Origin: Sphagnum magellanicum
Lineage: Eukaryota; Streptophyta; Sphagnopsida; Sphagnales; Sphagnaceae
Assembly (NCBI GenBank): GCA_021904315.1
Contig: CM038907.1
Span: 22,017,223 to 22,081,222, forward strand
DNA: 64,000 nucleotides
Reading direction: 5' to 3'
The notes beneath the pieces were generated by a model. The model ran no database searches and was not told the DNA's origin. It worked only from the letters and a program-made list of their open reading frames with translations. The position numbers and the translations under genes are program-made. Below are positions 22,950 through 35,779 of the stretch, piece by piece (within the stretch, counting starts at the first letter, position 1; each line of letters begins with the position of its first letter).

Positions 22950-25330
22950 ATGCACAAGAATAAGATGAACAATAGGTGCAACCTATGGGAGATGAACCTA
23001 TGAATGCATTAAACATGGATGCAGCACAAAGGGGGAAAGTCAATGAACATCATCAAAATGTAGCAAAACTAGTTGTGCATAAAGACCTAATAGCACTCTC
23101 AACCACTCATCAAGAAACACCATGAACAATAACCCAATCGAGGGTGGTGAGTGTTCATAATGATGACAATCATGAACTTGTTCAGTTGTTTGATGAGGTT
23201 GTATGTGTTCAACAATCGTGGCGATCTGCAACCCTAGGTTATAATCTACCCAAAACCGGTGCATCTACACTAATTACAACCATCACATACCAACATTCAT
23301 TTGGTACCCACTAATTCAGAAATGGAATAATTTCACCTATTCAACAAGTTGGAGCAGCTTTGTCTTATTGACTGAAGATCAACTAATCAATTAATTTTTA
23401 TACCACATGTAAAACCTATTGAACCTAGAGTAGCACCCATAGTTGTTCAATAAGGAATCGTTATCCACAAGGCACCTAGCTAATGAAATCAATACCTAGT
23501 CCAAGTGAAAGATCACAAGTTCCACATCACATATTGGTTTTAGGAGGAAACCAAGGTGTTGGAACTATGACCTGCTCATATTGTTATCAAATGGGACACT
23601 TGTTCAATGGTTCCCCATTTGTTAATGATAGATTAAAGCAATTATTTAAAGAGGAGGTGATGAATACTCATCAACCTATTCTTCCAACCACTACAATAGC
23701 AGTATCCAATGTGTCTATATTAGGAACTCAAGCCATGAATCCTAGTATAGGTCGTATGGTAGTACTTGTTAACTATAAGACAACTTGGTCCCAACTTGCT
23801 ACACTAATTGTACCAGGTAACACCAGTATGCTACCTACTTCAACATACCAAATGTGGTATAATGTCATACCCCCTTTTGTGCCTTTAGATTTTTGTTTGT
23901 ATCCAACATATCCAATTGGAACAAAAGGATTTGATTCCTCGATCTTTAGGAATTATATAATTTATGTACCTAGGAATGTGTACACAGTACATGAACAACT
24001 TATTGTACCACTAACATATATACCAAACCTTATTGGAAATCAATTTCCTACATTGGTTCAAGTAGTGATTAGCAAGGACAAACAACTTGTTTAACAACCT
24101 ATTATTACATCAATGTTAACCATTGTATAGGTTACTACCAATTTACCAACTTATGCACCTAGACGTTTTGATTATTAACCATTGGTTGGAGGACAACTTG
24201 GAGACTCACTTGGAGGAAGTTCACCCAAAGGAGATCCGCCTAGATAACCAACTTTTAATCCACCTATTGGATCTTTTGGATGGCTAGCACTTGACTCGCG
24301 TGTGTTTGTACCACCATGGTATCAACCACTTGTTGTGCAACTTGTTTCAAAACCAATAACCAAGCTACCATATAGGAAGCTACAATACCCAACCTATGTC
24401 AAAGACATTGATCCGAATGCTCACATCAGAGTATTTAAGAAGGCCATTAAAGCTAATGGTGAAACAATGGAAATTGGCATCATCAACTTGTTTGGTTTTA
24501 CTCTTAAGGATAGTATCTCTAAATGGGGTGAAAACTACATTCAAGACCATCCAAACCACATTTTTGAAGTGTTGGAACAAGCATTTTACAATTGATTCAG
24601 AATTATAAAGAACGATGAAAGGGTCTACATGCAATTGTGAAACATACAACAATAAACCACTGAATGTGTTGAGGTTTACTATAAACACCTATTGAAATTA
24701 GCTAATTATTTACAGGTTAGAGTAACATATGTTTTTCTCACCACTATTTTCATCACTATAAAACGTGGGTGCAGTTCATTAGTCCCCATTTAGTAGATTA
24801 GTGAATTCACTGTTTCTTTACTGGTCCCCCGTTCACTACAATTAATGAATTCACTCGAATCCAATGAAATCACTTGGCATACAGGGACACCTTTTGTTGT
24901 AGTGTTTCAAAGCAAGTTTATTACTTTACTTAAGATTAGCAACTAAAGGTATGAAGAGAAATACTTTAATTGAGCACAAAGAAGTTGATGTAGTATATGA
25001 GGAAAGTGGACCTATTAGTTTGAATTATAATGTTCTATTAATTACACCAGAGCCTAATGTAGTAGTTAAACTTGTAGTACCAATTGTTACAGCTAAATCA
25101 ACATTAACTTGTACGAATTGTGGTAAAATCGATCATTCAATGGAAACTTGTCATAATATAAAAAGAGAAGTACCAGTTGTGCCAACTCGTATAATTAAGT
25201 CTCCAGAACTTGTAATAGGAACTAAGACCCAACCTGTTAAATCAGGAAAATTACTTGTTCATTATCCCTATATAATTTGTTCTATCATAAAGCATAGATT
25301 CAGAGAATGCCCCAGAAAAATTGAAGTATA
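22950..25330 (+). pseudogene. Retroelement gag, disrupted
   Basis: The best-preserved stretches are 23483-24094 (203 codons open, with CSYCYQMGH), 24302-24595 (YPTYVKDIDPNAHIRVFKKA, INLFGFTLKDSISKWGENY) and 24951-25331. The last has a CX2CX4HX4C zinc knuckle, CTNCGKIDHSMETC, at 25110-25151, and a weaker second cysteine cluster near 25270-25310. Gag forms the particle and packages RNA. In-frame stops and a 151-bp insertion make it non-functional. Confidence 0.8.
24754..24904. mobile_element. Small MITE-like insertion in gag
   Basis: Gag similarity runs to ACCACTATTTTC (24740-24751) and resumes, in the same frame, at TTCAAAGCAAGT (24906 onwards). The intervening block starts CACTATAAAACG and ends TTTTGTTGTAGTG, roughly inverted termini (CACTAYAA). 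Flanking TTTC on both sides is a possible duplication. It has no coding capacity. Confidence 0.6.
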
Positions 25331-25854
25331 GAACATGTTCAAAACTAAACATGTTAGTTCTAATGCCATGACAACACCTAAATCGCCTAAAACCGACAAT
25401 GTGCCAACTAATGTAGTAGTTGCTATTACCACTTGCAATTAATAGTTAAAACATCAAGTGTTCAAGGAAAGGGAGCCAGTTAAAACCAAAGGGGTTGAAG
25501 AATGGCAATAAGAAAAATGTCTATGGGATTCTTTCATTGAAACTATTAGACAACTATAACATAGTGGGGTTGAAAAACAACTTGCTTCTATCAATGACGG
25601 TTCATTACAAAATAATTGGGTTGGATTGCATGATAATCCAACCACGATTCAACTAGTTGTAAGTAATCGAATCGGTGAAACGAATCAACAACTTGTCATT
25701 TCAGAACAAGTTGCTACAAAAAAACTTTTAGAAAAATTCCCAAAAGATATTAGTAAACAAGTCTTGGAAACCAAATATACAATGAACTTGGGACAACTGT
25801 TGCGAGCAATTCCTAATATCAAACATTACATTTTTAACCTAGTACCATAAAAAC

Positions 25855-26330
25855 CTACTTTACCAAAACCAATAATTGCATCAATTGCCATTGATCATCA
25901 AATGGCAATAATACATGTTCAAGTAGGGAAGAACTTCATTGAAGATGTGCTTCTAGATGGTGGTTCTAGAGTTAATATTATTACAGAGAAATTGACGGTA
26001 TAATTAGGTTTGTCAAAACCAAAACTTGCACCTTATAATTTGCATATGGTTGATTAAACCATTTCAAGACCCTTAGGTTTGATTAAGGATATTAGAATTC
26101 TTGTTCATTGAATTCCTTCTGTAGTGACTTGTATTATAATTCAAAGTAGTGTGTTAATCTCCAACTACTATATGTTGTTAAATCATCCTTGGCTAAAGGA
26201 TGTTAAAGTGTCTCATGATTAGGGCAACAACATTATCACTATACAAGGAGCCGATACAATTAAAACCATACTTATTATTAAGAAACTTGGAGCACCAACC
26301 AAACATCCAAAAGTATTAGTTTTGTTATGA
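25855..26330 (+). pseudogene. Retroelement aspartic protease, disrupted
   Basis: VLLDGGSRVNIIT at about 25945-25985 is the retropepsin active-site region (D-G-G-S where D-S/T-G is usual). It is followed by PSVVTCIIIQS and YYMLLNHPWL. It would process the polyprotein. Several in-frame stops are present. Confidence 0.7.
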
Positions 26331-26789
26331 TTTCCATTTTGGAATATTTGATGAAAAGGAGGATTTGATGTTTGCCACAAAACCAAAACTATTTTCAATA
26401 GGAACCATAGTTTTTCTTACATTAGTTTGGACAAATCAACCTGTTAAGTTAATTACATCAATAGGTTTGAATTTAGTCAAACAAGTCAACCTATTAAACC
26501 TATGTCTAAGCCACCTATTTTGTCCAATATACCTGTCAAACCAGTAATTATGCAAATTGTTAAAATAGTTATACCCCTTGATACTTTCCAACAACATTTA
26601 TTAAAGACGTTTTTCCAACCTGAAGTCAGAGAAATGGAGATTGACAAGATGCCTATTTGAATTAGAGTTCAAAACCTTCACATTACAAGATGGATTGTCA
26701 TTGAAGAACAATTGACCAAAATCAATTTGGGTTCTAAAAAAAATCTACAACATGTTAAAATCAGTGTAGACCTAGAATATGTTATCAAT

Positions 26790-28135
26790 TATCAACTAAT
26801 TAAATCACTAAAAGATTTCAAGGATGTCTTTGCCGCGACTTACAAAAATTTGAAGGGGATACCACTTGACATAGCTCAACATTGAATTGAGTTGGACACA
26901 TCGATACCACATGCTCATCAAGTAAGCTATTGGTAAAATCTTAACTATGTAACCATTGTCAAATAAGATATTGACAAATTGCTTGCTGCAAGTTTTATTA
27001 AACCTATTAAAAAGGCTACTTAGCTATCACCTATGGTTGTAATGCTTAAGAAAAATGGAAAACTCAAAATTTGTGTGGACTTTAGGAAGCTTAATGCAGC
27101 TATTAAGAAAGACCCATACCCATTACCTTTTATTGATGAAGTTATTAATGCTATAGTTGGACAAGAGGTTTATATATTTTTAGATGGTTTTTTTTAATAC
27201 CATCATATTTCCATAGCACTAGAAAACTAGTACAAAATCGCCTTTGTTACTAATTGGGGGGCTTTTGTATGGGTTGTAATCCCTTTTGGGGTCAAAAATG
27301 GATGACCTACCTATCAAAGGGCAATCACCAAAGCTTTTTGTGAATACATTGATGTGTTCATGAATATCTTTTTAGATGATTTTACTATTTTTAGCGACTT
27401 GTCCACTCATTTGGAAAAACTTAAAAAATGTTTTCTAAAATGTAAAATGTATGGCATTAATTTGAATCCAAAGAAATGTGCATTTATGGTATGTTTTGGA
27501 ACTATTTTAGGATTTATAGTCTCCAAAGAAGGGAAGACACTTAATCTTAAGAAGATAGAGGTTTTAGTCAAAATGCAAGTACCCAAAACACCTTAGGAGA
27601 TTCAAGTCTTCAATGGAATGGCCAAGTTTTACAAATGCTTCATTAGGAATATTGCCTATGTTATGGCATTAATCACCAAGTTACTCAGAAAAGTTGAAGT
27701 GTTCAAATGGATTGCTAAATGTTAAACTTCTTGCGAGGATATCAAAAACTAGTACATTCAAGCTCCTATACTTATCAGTCATAACTAGGAATTGGAATTT
27801 CATGTTTACACTAATGCGTCTCAGTTAGTAGTAGGGGCAATATTGGCCTAGAACCCAAAGGTAAAATAAATCAACATGTTATGTACTCATCAAGACTGCT
27901 TAATTTTGCTGAAAGAAATTATATTATTACAAAAAGAGAGGTTTTAATTATAGTTTATGCCTTACACAAATTTAGGCATTACCTGTTTAACAACATGTTT
28001 ACAATTTTTGTGGATCACATTGTTTTAGTATATTTAGTTAACAAGCCACAAGTTTCTGGGATGTTAATTAGATGGCTCCTATTATTTTTGGAGTATGATT
28101 TCAAAATTGTTTATAAACCTGGTAGATCCCACTAA
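26790..28135 (+). pseudogene. Retroelement reverse transcriptase and RNase H, disrupted
   Basis: RT motifs in order: SPMVVMLKKNGKLKICVDF then RKLNAAIKKDPYPLPFIDEV, VIPFGVKNG, and the catalytic box FLDDFTIFS at about 27369-27395. RNase H follows with HVYTNAS (usually TDAS), YSSRLLNFAERNYIITKREV and ALHKFRHYL. Stops replace expected residues in several motifs, for example KAT-stop-LSP at about 27021, where Trp is usual. Confidence 0.88.
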
Positions 28136-28479
28136 TGGCATATGCATTGAGTAGATTACCTAATCATACTAAACTTGTTGGAGTATCTGATCAAACCTAT
28201 GATGCTCACCTATTTACCTTACAACCTCAATGATTACATAGTGTGTATGAATACTTATTAGAGGGAGTGATGCCAAAAAGACTTACAATAGCCCAAAGGT
28301 AATATTTAGCCCAAAGAGTTAAACCATTTGTGCTTCAAGGAGTATTGTGTATATAAATTTGGACAAGATAACAAGTTTCACTTGCAACGAGAATAGGTAT
28401 CCACAGTTTTGTAAGAATTACATGGAGGGGTTGCAAAAGGGCATTTTTCTTTTGATATCATTGTGCGAAAGATCTTAGA

Positions 28480-29520
28480 TTTGGTTATTGGTGGTTGACA
28501 ATGAATCGAGATGTTTATGAATATTGTCAAACTTGTGACTAATGTCAAAAAACAGGTAACTTGTTGACCCAAAACTTGGCCAAATTGGTTACCACATTAC
28601 TTGAAAAACCTTTTCAAAAATGGAGATTGGATTTTATTAAACCTATTAAACTTGCAAGCAAATTGTCAGGTAACTGGGATATTCTAGTAGCCATTGATTA
28701 TGCAACAAAGTGGGTGGAAGCTCGAGCATTCTACACTAATATTATTGTAGTATTGCCAAGTTTCTATACAAACACATTCTTACAAGATTTGGATGTCCAT
28801 TAGCCATTGTGACCGATCAAGGTACCCATTTTATCAATGATGTGATCAAATATTTTACTGACCATTTCATCTTCAGACATACTAGTTCTACTATTTATTA
28901 TCCACAAGGAAATGGACAGGCTGAATCTACAAACAAGGTTTTTGGAACCTTACTAACCAAACTAGTTATTGAAAATAGAAATGATTGGGATGAGCATTTG
29001 TCCACAATTTTATTTTCATATTGAACCACCTACAAAGTCGGAACCAATCATACCCCCTTTCAACTGGTATATGGGTTACATCCATTATTACCTATAGAAT
29101 ATATGTTACCATCTAGACCTAGTGACAACAAAAATCCACAACTTCTTTGAGTCTTAACTAGTCGATTATCTGAATTAGAGAAACTATAGGAAAACATGTT
29201 GCTTGCATAAGATTTAATTATTTTTAACTAGTGGAATAGATCATTGTGGTCACAGAACCAGTTTGTTGAAACCAAGTTTTAATTTAGAGACAATGTATTA
29301 TGGTTTCCAAGGGTCATTTCCAAACATGCTCCTCAATTCCAGAGGTGATGGTTTTGGACCTTATCAGATACAATATTGTTTGCCTAATAATACAATTTTA
29401 CTTATCATTATTGATACGTTTGATCCTAACCCAATGCTTGTCAACATCAACAAGTTGAAGCATATAGGTTCTTTGAAGGCAAAACCTTGCAACTTGTATT
29501 GGTTAAACTTGGTGACTTGA
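28480..29520 (+). pseudogene. Retroelement integrase, disrupted
   Basis: The DDE core is recognisable: WRLDFIKPI and AIDYATKWVEA (first D), VTDQGTHFINDVI (second D), STIYYPQGNGQAESTNKVF (E), then the C-terminal part FGPYQIQY with NINKLKH. The order after RNase H confirms Ty3/gypsy. Stops and a frameshift near 28800 inactivate it. Confidence 0.88.
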
Positions 29521-29889
29521 TCAGTAATGAACCTATTCAAGCCAAAAAACATGTACCACTACCAGTTGAATTTTAAGATTTTCAACCCATAGGGTTTGAA
29601 TTGGTTAGTAATCATGTGACACCTTGCATCATTAAAGCAACAAATGTGCTTGTTCATCATTATCATAATCTACCTATTCAAAACAATTATGTAGTAGTGA
29701 GTAATGATCCAAACAACGTGTTTGGAAAGGCATTTATTGATGTTTACCTTTTAGGAGTCTCTAACCCTAAAGCTTATGTCCATTCACAGCCATAGAGTCA
29801 TTTTTGCATGAAGTAATATAAAGAATCGTTGCGTTCTTCATTATGTCTCTTCATTTTCATTTTCTTCTTCATATTAACAAGGGCCATGA

Positions 29890-32360
29890 GTGAGAATGTT
29901 TTAGATAGGCTAAGATGATAAACAAAAGAAAAGGAGGTTGAAAGAAAAGCCGAAGCTTTTAGGAGGGAATAGATTGAGAAAAAGATAGTGGAACATGTTT
30001 GATTAACTGGAGCAATTTATGTAGAACTGTTTGTTTCATGTGCACCTACAATAGAAGAGATTAAATTTTTTGAGCAAGAATAAAGAAGTAAAGAGTTGGA
30101 GGAAGAATTAGAAACAACATTGAACTTTTTAAAAAGAACCACTACTTTTATAACAAAACTAATATTGGAGGTTAAAGTTATTTTAGATTTAGAGGAAGAA
30201 GTGGAAATTGGACCTCAACCTATTGTTGAAGAACAATTACAATTAGTCTTTGCATCAAGACTTGTGGAAGAGGAGGAATTGCAACAACCTATTGTTAAGG
30301 AATAACCACAACCAATTCTTGCATCAACACCTATGGAGGAAAAAAAGTTGCAACAACTTGTGAGCAATGGAGATGTATTTATCCAAGAAATCTTTGAAGA
30401 GGAACCTATTTCTAGCATTTTTTTTCAGCACCCAAGATCATGAACAAGAACTATGATGAAGCAAAAAGACAAAGCATTTGTAGAAGAACATGTTGAGAAA
30501 CTTGTTAAGAAGAAACCAGTGTCCAAGGCGAAGGAGAGCCATAAGATGATATAATGGATGAAAATGGACTCCAACAAATTCAAATGGGTTAGATGAACCA
30601 GTTTGGAAAGCTTGTTCAACTTGCAATGGACAATGCCAAGAAAAGACTTGTTATGAGACTTTTTACGAACCTAGGAAACAATGGAGATGGAAGAATTCTA
30701 GGGAGAGTACATGGTTAAGAAATTTTCATTGATCATGTACTAATTCATGAGCAACTTGGAATTTCCAAAGAAGGAGCAATAGATGATGTTAATGCAACTT
30801 TTGAAGAAGCCAAACCACCTTTAAAATAATTATAGGACCACATGTTTTTATTGAGAATGAATAGTGGAATGTAGTGCGCATGAAAGAGGAATTTTATGCA
30901 ACATTTGCAAATATTCTACAAATTTTATATCAAAAGGAGAGGTTAGTTTATTTCAACAACCAAATTATTATTACTTTTGACCTAACCAATAGGGGGCAAC
31001 CTATTAATTAGTGTTTTATAGTGTTAATCCAATTACTTGTTGAATTAATTTGTTGGATTGAACATTAGGAAAAGACAGTAGCTAACTTGGTTTCTAGCAA
31101 AACGAAAACATATAATTATTATTTAGGGCCTATCTTAGACATTCTATTTAGGAAGTGGTTCCCTTTATTCGAGGTGCCTTCACCAAAAATAGCAACTCCA
31201 AAAGAACTTGTATCACCAATTAGCCAAAAACGCCAAATTTCACTTGAACCTGCTACCAGAGAGTAGTTCTTGAAAGAGAAAACTAGCACGCTCAACTATA
31301 GCATCACCTTTACCCACACATTTGTCCCATCAAGTGAAGACACATATAGAATTACCCACACCAAGGGATAGGTTAAGCCTTGAACCTATTATTTCACCAC
31401 CAAGAAAGAAGTCCAAGACTACTTTTGGATCATCGATTAATGATTCAGAAGAGGATGAAGAACAAACTTGTTCATATGAGATTAGAGGTGGAGGAGGAGA
31501 AGAACTTAATGCAACAACTACACAAGGCAACATTAAGGAAAAACTTAAACCCAACCTAGATTAGGTAATTAACAACATTTAAGTTGAACCTGTTGTGTAT
31601 GCTAAACTTGTAGTTTCCATTACATAATCTATAGTTGTAGCTACAGAATCATTCCAACCTATTCAACCTGTAGTTGAATTTGTACAAATAGAAAACCCAT
31701 AATTTTATAGATTTCAACATGTCCCAGTTTTTGGTCATTCCACATAAACCTTAAGACATATTAGTTTGTTTTTAAAGCAAGTTGCTTAAAATGCCACAAC
31801 CTAGTCAAGAACATTGCAAGAACTGTCAAACCTTCGAATTGAGTTTGAACAAATTAAGGAAAATTTGTCTGAAACCCATAAGCGCATGTAAACCTATAGC
31901 CTAGAGCTAGAAAAAATGCAGATAACTTTGAAGAACCGTGACAAAGAACTAGTCATATTCAAAGGACAATTGAATAGGGTCTAACATGAAAACCAGAATT
32001 TGTCCAATAAGTTGAATGAGGTAGAACAAACTGCTAGGAAAACTGAGAATTTTCAACAAGAGTATGTTAAGCTTAACCAGCTCAATTGGAAGACCCATAA
32101 TGATTTGATTCGTTTCTAAGTTTATTTGGAGCGAATTACGTGAGATTATGCCAAAATGGAGGAGTCGAGTTTGGAACAATAGAATATCATAACTGGTTTG
32201 GAGTGTACTTGTCAAGATTTCAAGGAACAACATGTAGCTACCCACATAAAATTTGACAAGGAGAAGCAAAGTCTTACTGCTCAAATCCAAGACTGGAAGG
32301 GTAAGCATGAGATAGCCAAGGTACAATTGAACAAACTTAACCCAATTTACTTGTTAGAAT
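29890..32360 (+). pseudogene. Coiled-coil-rich region between integrase and 3' LTR
   Basis: About 2.5 kb after integrase is coding-like but interrupted by stops. It has acidic and Gln-rich segments (EEELETTLNFLKRTT, VEEEELQQPIV), a Ser/Glu-rich patch near 31430-31500, and a long heptad-like helix at about 31830-32330 (ELSNLRIEFEQIKENL, LEKMQITLKNRDKELV, LSNKLNEVEQTARKTE). I do not recognise the product. Plant gypsy lineages sometimes carry an extra ORF here, and this is probably one. It is not obviously an envelope protein, as no membrane segment stands out. Confidence 0.5.
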
Positions 32361-33167
32361 GAACAAGTTGAAGGAGTTGAAGAGTTGTTGCTAGATAATA
32401 CCTTACTCAAGGTGTGGAACCAAGCCTTGGGAAATAGAAACCCCAAGTGGAAGGAATGGTGGCAAACCATTCAAGAGTTCACAAAGGAACATATTTAGGG
32501 CAATGTGGAGTTGGCTTGCTTTGATGAAAAAAATTATCTACTCAAACTACAAGCCTACCTGCTTTCCTTGATTTCAAATACGAACCCCGAAGTTTTGTGT
32601 CTATGCAAATTGGAACTAGTAGCAAAATTCCAACAACACCATTTGTGGTACAACATGTTACTAAACTAATTAATCCACTAGGAGGTGGAATAGGTTTAGA
32701 AACCATACCTTTACATGTTTAGACTTTTACTATACCTATTTCAATGACCACTGTTGTTAGTCAACCTATGGAAGGTAGTGAGAGATTTGACCAGAAATAG
32801 GATGAACTTGTTAATCATTCATTCATTGTATTAGACAATAGATTACAATCTTTGGAACTCATATCTATTAATGTACCTTTGACCCCACATCATATAGGTA
32901 TAGGTTAGGAGTTATTTTGATATCTAATACCCTGCATGCCTCATAGGTATTTACAACACCCATAATGACCTTTGAAAACACACATGATCGATAAAAGATT
33001 ACAGTGCAAACCAGTCTTCAAATTTTGAGTTAAACTAAACTTGTGGAGGTAGTAAGTGTTGAATTTGTTATAGAAATCATTAGTCAACCAGTTACATAAG
33101 GTTAAATTTAACCTAGAACTTTGAGCTAACATTTCGGGGACAAAATGTAGATTTCAAAGGGGGATAG

Positions 33168-33765
33168 TGTTATCTAGATTTAGTAACATGTGACTTAATA
33201 AGTTGATAGTGTAAGCAGGTTGTTAAACTTAACATGTGTCTTAACCTATTATTCAACCTAACCTATAGTATTAACTAAACCAATTACTAAACTTGGTAAG
33301 TAATGTTACTGGGTTAAGAAAATAGGTTGACATGTTAGTCAATAAATAATTTGTAGAACTTGTATTTGATAGAACTGTGTAGTTGGATAAGTAGTTAGAC
33401 AAGGTGTATGTTTTTTGAAAATTTGGATTGTTCGTCTAGGTACTGGCTAATGACTATTTATAATGGTCAATTATGATTGTTATATTTTGAAATGGCTAGT
33501 ATAAGATGAGGAGGATAGACTTGTTAAAGGGACTTTTGGATTTCATACATAGTTATGTGTTTCATTTTTCAATTATGGAACATGGATCATTTTTCTTTTA
33601 GCCTATTTCCTTCAAGCTTGAACAATTTGTGTACATGTTAGTTTAGGATTTGTAATAATTTAAGTTTTATTTTGTCTGTTGTATGTACATGTTGTTTTAG
33701 GAACCTATTGCTAAAAAATCCAAAGGTAAAATAACTTCCATGGGAATAGAAAAACCCCATTAACA
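33168..33765 (+). repeat. Right LTR
   Basis: Begins TGTTATCTAG directly after the polypurine tract and ends CCCCATTAACA. About 598 bp. Confidence 0.88.
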
Positions 33766-35779
33766 ATGACTCTATGGCCTTGGTAATATTTGATGCAATT
33801 TAAAAAGTTGTATAAAAAGCCCAAGGTGGTTTTAACCTTATGGGTAAATCTACAGGGCCCAATTTTAACTCAAGTTTTTTAAACAAGTTACAAGATGCAA
33901 TGGTTGGGGTTGACTGTACAAAGCCAAATGCTAGTGATTTATTGAGCAAAGTGTTATCAAATGCCTTACTTAATAAATGGGAAAAGGAAGGGTCTATTTC
34001 AATACCTGTGGAATTTTTCAACAATGTTTTAAAGAAGGAAGGGGCTACTAGGGTAAAAACACAATAAAAGGAACCACAACACCAAGGTTAGAGTCTGTAC
34101 CAAGGACTGCATTTTTCACATGTCCTACATGTATTGGTCTATTAAATACCAAAATTGTATTTTAAATGTAATTTATGGGATTAGATATTAATATTGAGAC
34201 CAAACATGACTTAAATTATAATAAAAACTATATATTTTTGCACAAGGACCTAGATTATAGTCAAATGTATAGTTTTTTTAAAACCATGATAATAAATTTT
34301 GAACTTTTTTGACCATTAAAGATGTTTAGAACCAAAATCAACATTTGTTAAAAAGAATTCAATACATGTGTATTTTTTTTAAAAAAACACATGTTGCCCT
34401 TCTTATGAAGTATATTAGAGCCCATGATAAATTTGAAAACATTTGATGAGGGTTTGAGTATCAAAAAACATGTTTAAATTTTTAAGTCTTTAAAACACTA
34501 CTAAAATTTTTGGGTTTTGCAATTGTTGTTTACAATTAAAATTCAATTGCATGTGACACATGCAATTGCAAATTTGTGTAGTTGCATAAGATAAGTTGTA
34601 CATGACATTCAGTTGCATGCGACACTATGTATGCAACATGTATATACAGTGTTAATATACATGTTCATACATACATACAAATCCAAATGTAATTGCACCT
34701 TATGTGTAACTCTCTTTGCAACTACAATGCAACTAATCAAAATATGACACATGTTAAAAATTAAACAACTAGCTTGTGGACATGTGTCACTATTTAAAAT
34801 TTTTGTGTTTTCAAAATAAAAAATTTATTGGATTAATCTCAATCATTAAAGTTTCTGCCACTGGGATGATGACATGTGGCACACCATGGAACATTCATCG
34901 AAAATTTGTCACGTATTCATTTTAACACTAATTATATGGTGACACGTGGTAATCAAAGCCCACCTATTTTTAAAATTTTAAATATTAATCAATGAAATTT
35001 AAATCGTCCAATTTATGGCTAATAAGATGTTGACACGTGGTGCATAGGTAGATAGGTAATAATTAAACCCTATTAAATAGGTTTACTTAGGTATGCAAGT
35101 AGGTTGAAAAGTAGCTAGGCTTAGGTTATATAAGTAGGTTTCAAATAATCCAATTTTATTTTTAGGTTTAACCATTTCATAAGGGTCAAGCTTTTATCAT
35201 TCACTCATCTCCAATGGCACTTAATATTTGGTTATTACATAGTTATTGCTCCTAGTTATATACTGAGCCAAATAGAATTCGAAGCCAAAGGATATGGGTT
35301 AAAACATTCCATTGCAAACCTCATGAACCAACCTAATTGCACATTAGATGCAACTACCGTATTATATTATACCAGCCACGGGAAGGATTTGTTGTTTTTG
35401 GTGTGCAAAACAAACTTGAAGCCCTCCTCTTGGCGCATCCAATACACTAAGAATGGTTGAAAATAGATTAGAAATGAGAAAGTTATGGCCCCCCAAAGTA
35501 AAGGGGGTTAAAAACTCCAAAAAAAAACTATTGAACACTACAAAGGCCAGTTTTTAAACACCCAGAAAGTTCATTTTGTGTTGTTTTTTTCTATTAAAGT
35601 TCCAATATGATTTGTAGGACTTCAGGTGGTGCTCCTACAACATTTTAAATCGTTTAAAATGAATAAGAAATAAGAAAGTTATGAGGTTTGAAAGTAGGAA
35701 GGGTCCTAGATTAAGCCTACACCTAAATGACTTAGGTAGGAAAATCCTATTTCCTTTTGAACTTGGCCTTTAAGGTTAA
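33766..35779. other. AT-rich flank with a short unidentified ORF
   Basis: An open frame at 33840-34067 (75 aa, MGKSTGPNFNSSFLNKLQ onward) starts close to the LTR end. It has ordinary protein-like composition but no recognisable family. The rest is AT-rich with ACACGTGG motifs at about 34945 and 35034, and a TAGG-type cluster at 35045-35140. Confidence 0.4.

Larger units (their letters stand above)
21947..33765 (+). mobile_element. Ty3/gypsy LTR retrotransposon, decayed
   Basis: Two direct LTRs of about 0.6 kb bound an internal region with domain order gag, protease, RT, RNase H, integrase, which is the Ty3/gypsy order. A possible primer-binding site starting TGG lies 2-3 bases after the first LTR (22529). 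A polypurine tract (CAAAGGGGGATA) precedes the second LTR. Every coding block contains in-frame stops, many of them TAG, TGA or TAA where family conservation expects Trp or Gln. The LTRs differ at roughly one site in ten by eye plus indels, so the insertion is old. No target duplication is visible because the left LTR abuts another element. Confidence 0.9.

Noticed and set aside
24754-24904. Assignment of the gag insert to the CACTA superfamily
   Set aside because: The ends resemble CACTA, but no clean 3-bp target duplication is visible, so it is only called MITE-like.
29890-32360. Post-integrase region considered as an envelope gene
   Set aside because: I see no signal peptide or membrane segment. 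The composition is charged and coiled-coil, and the element is an old plant retrotransposon.
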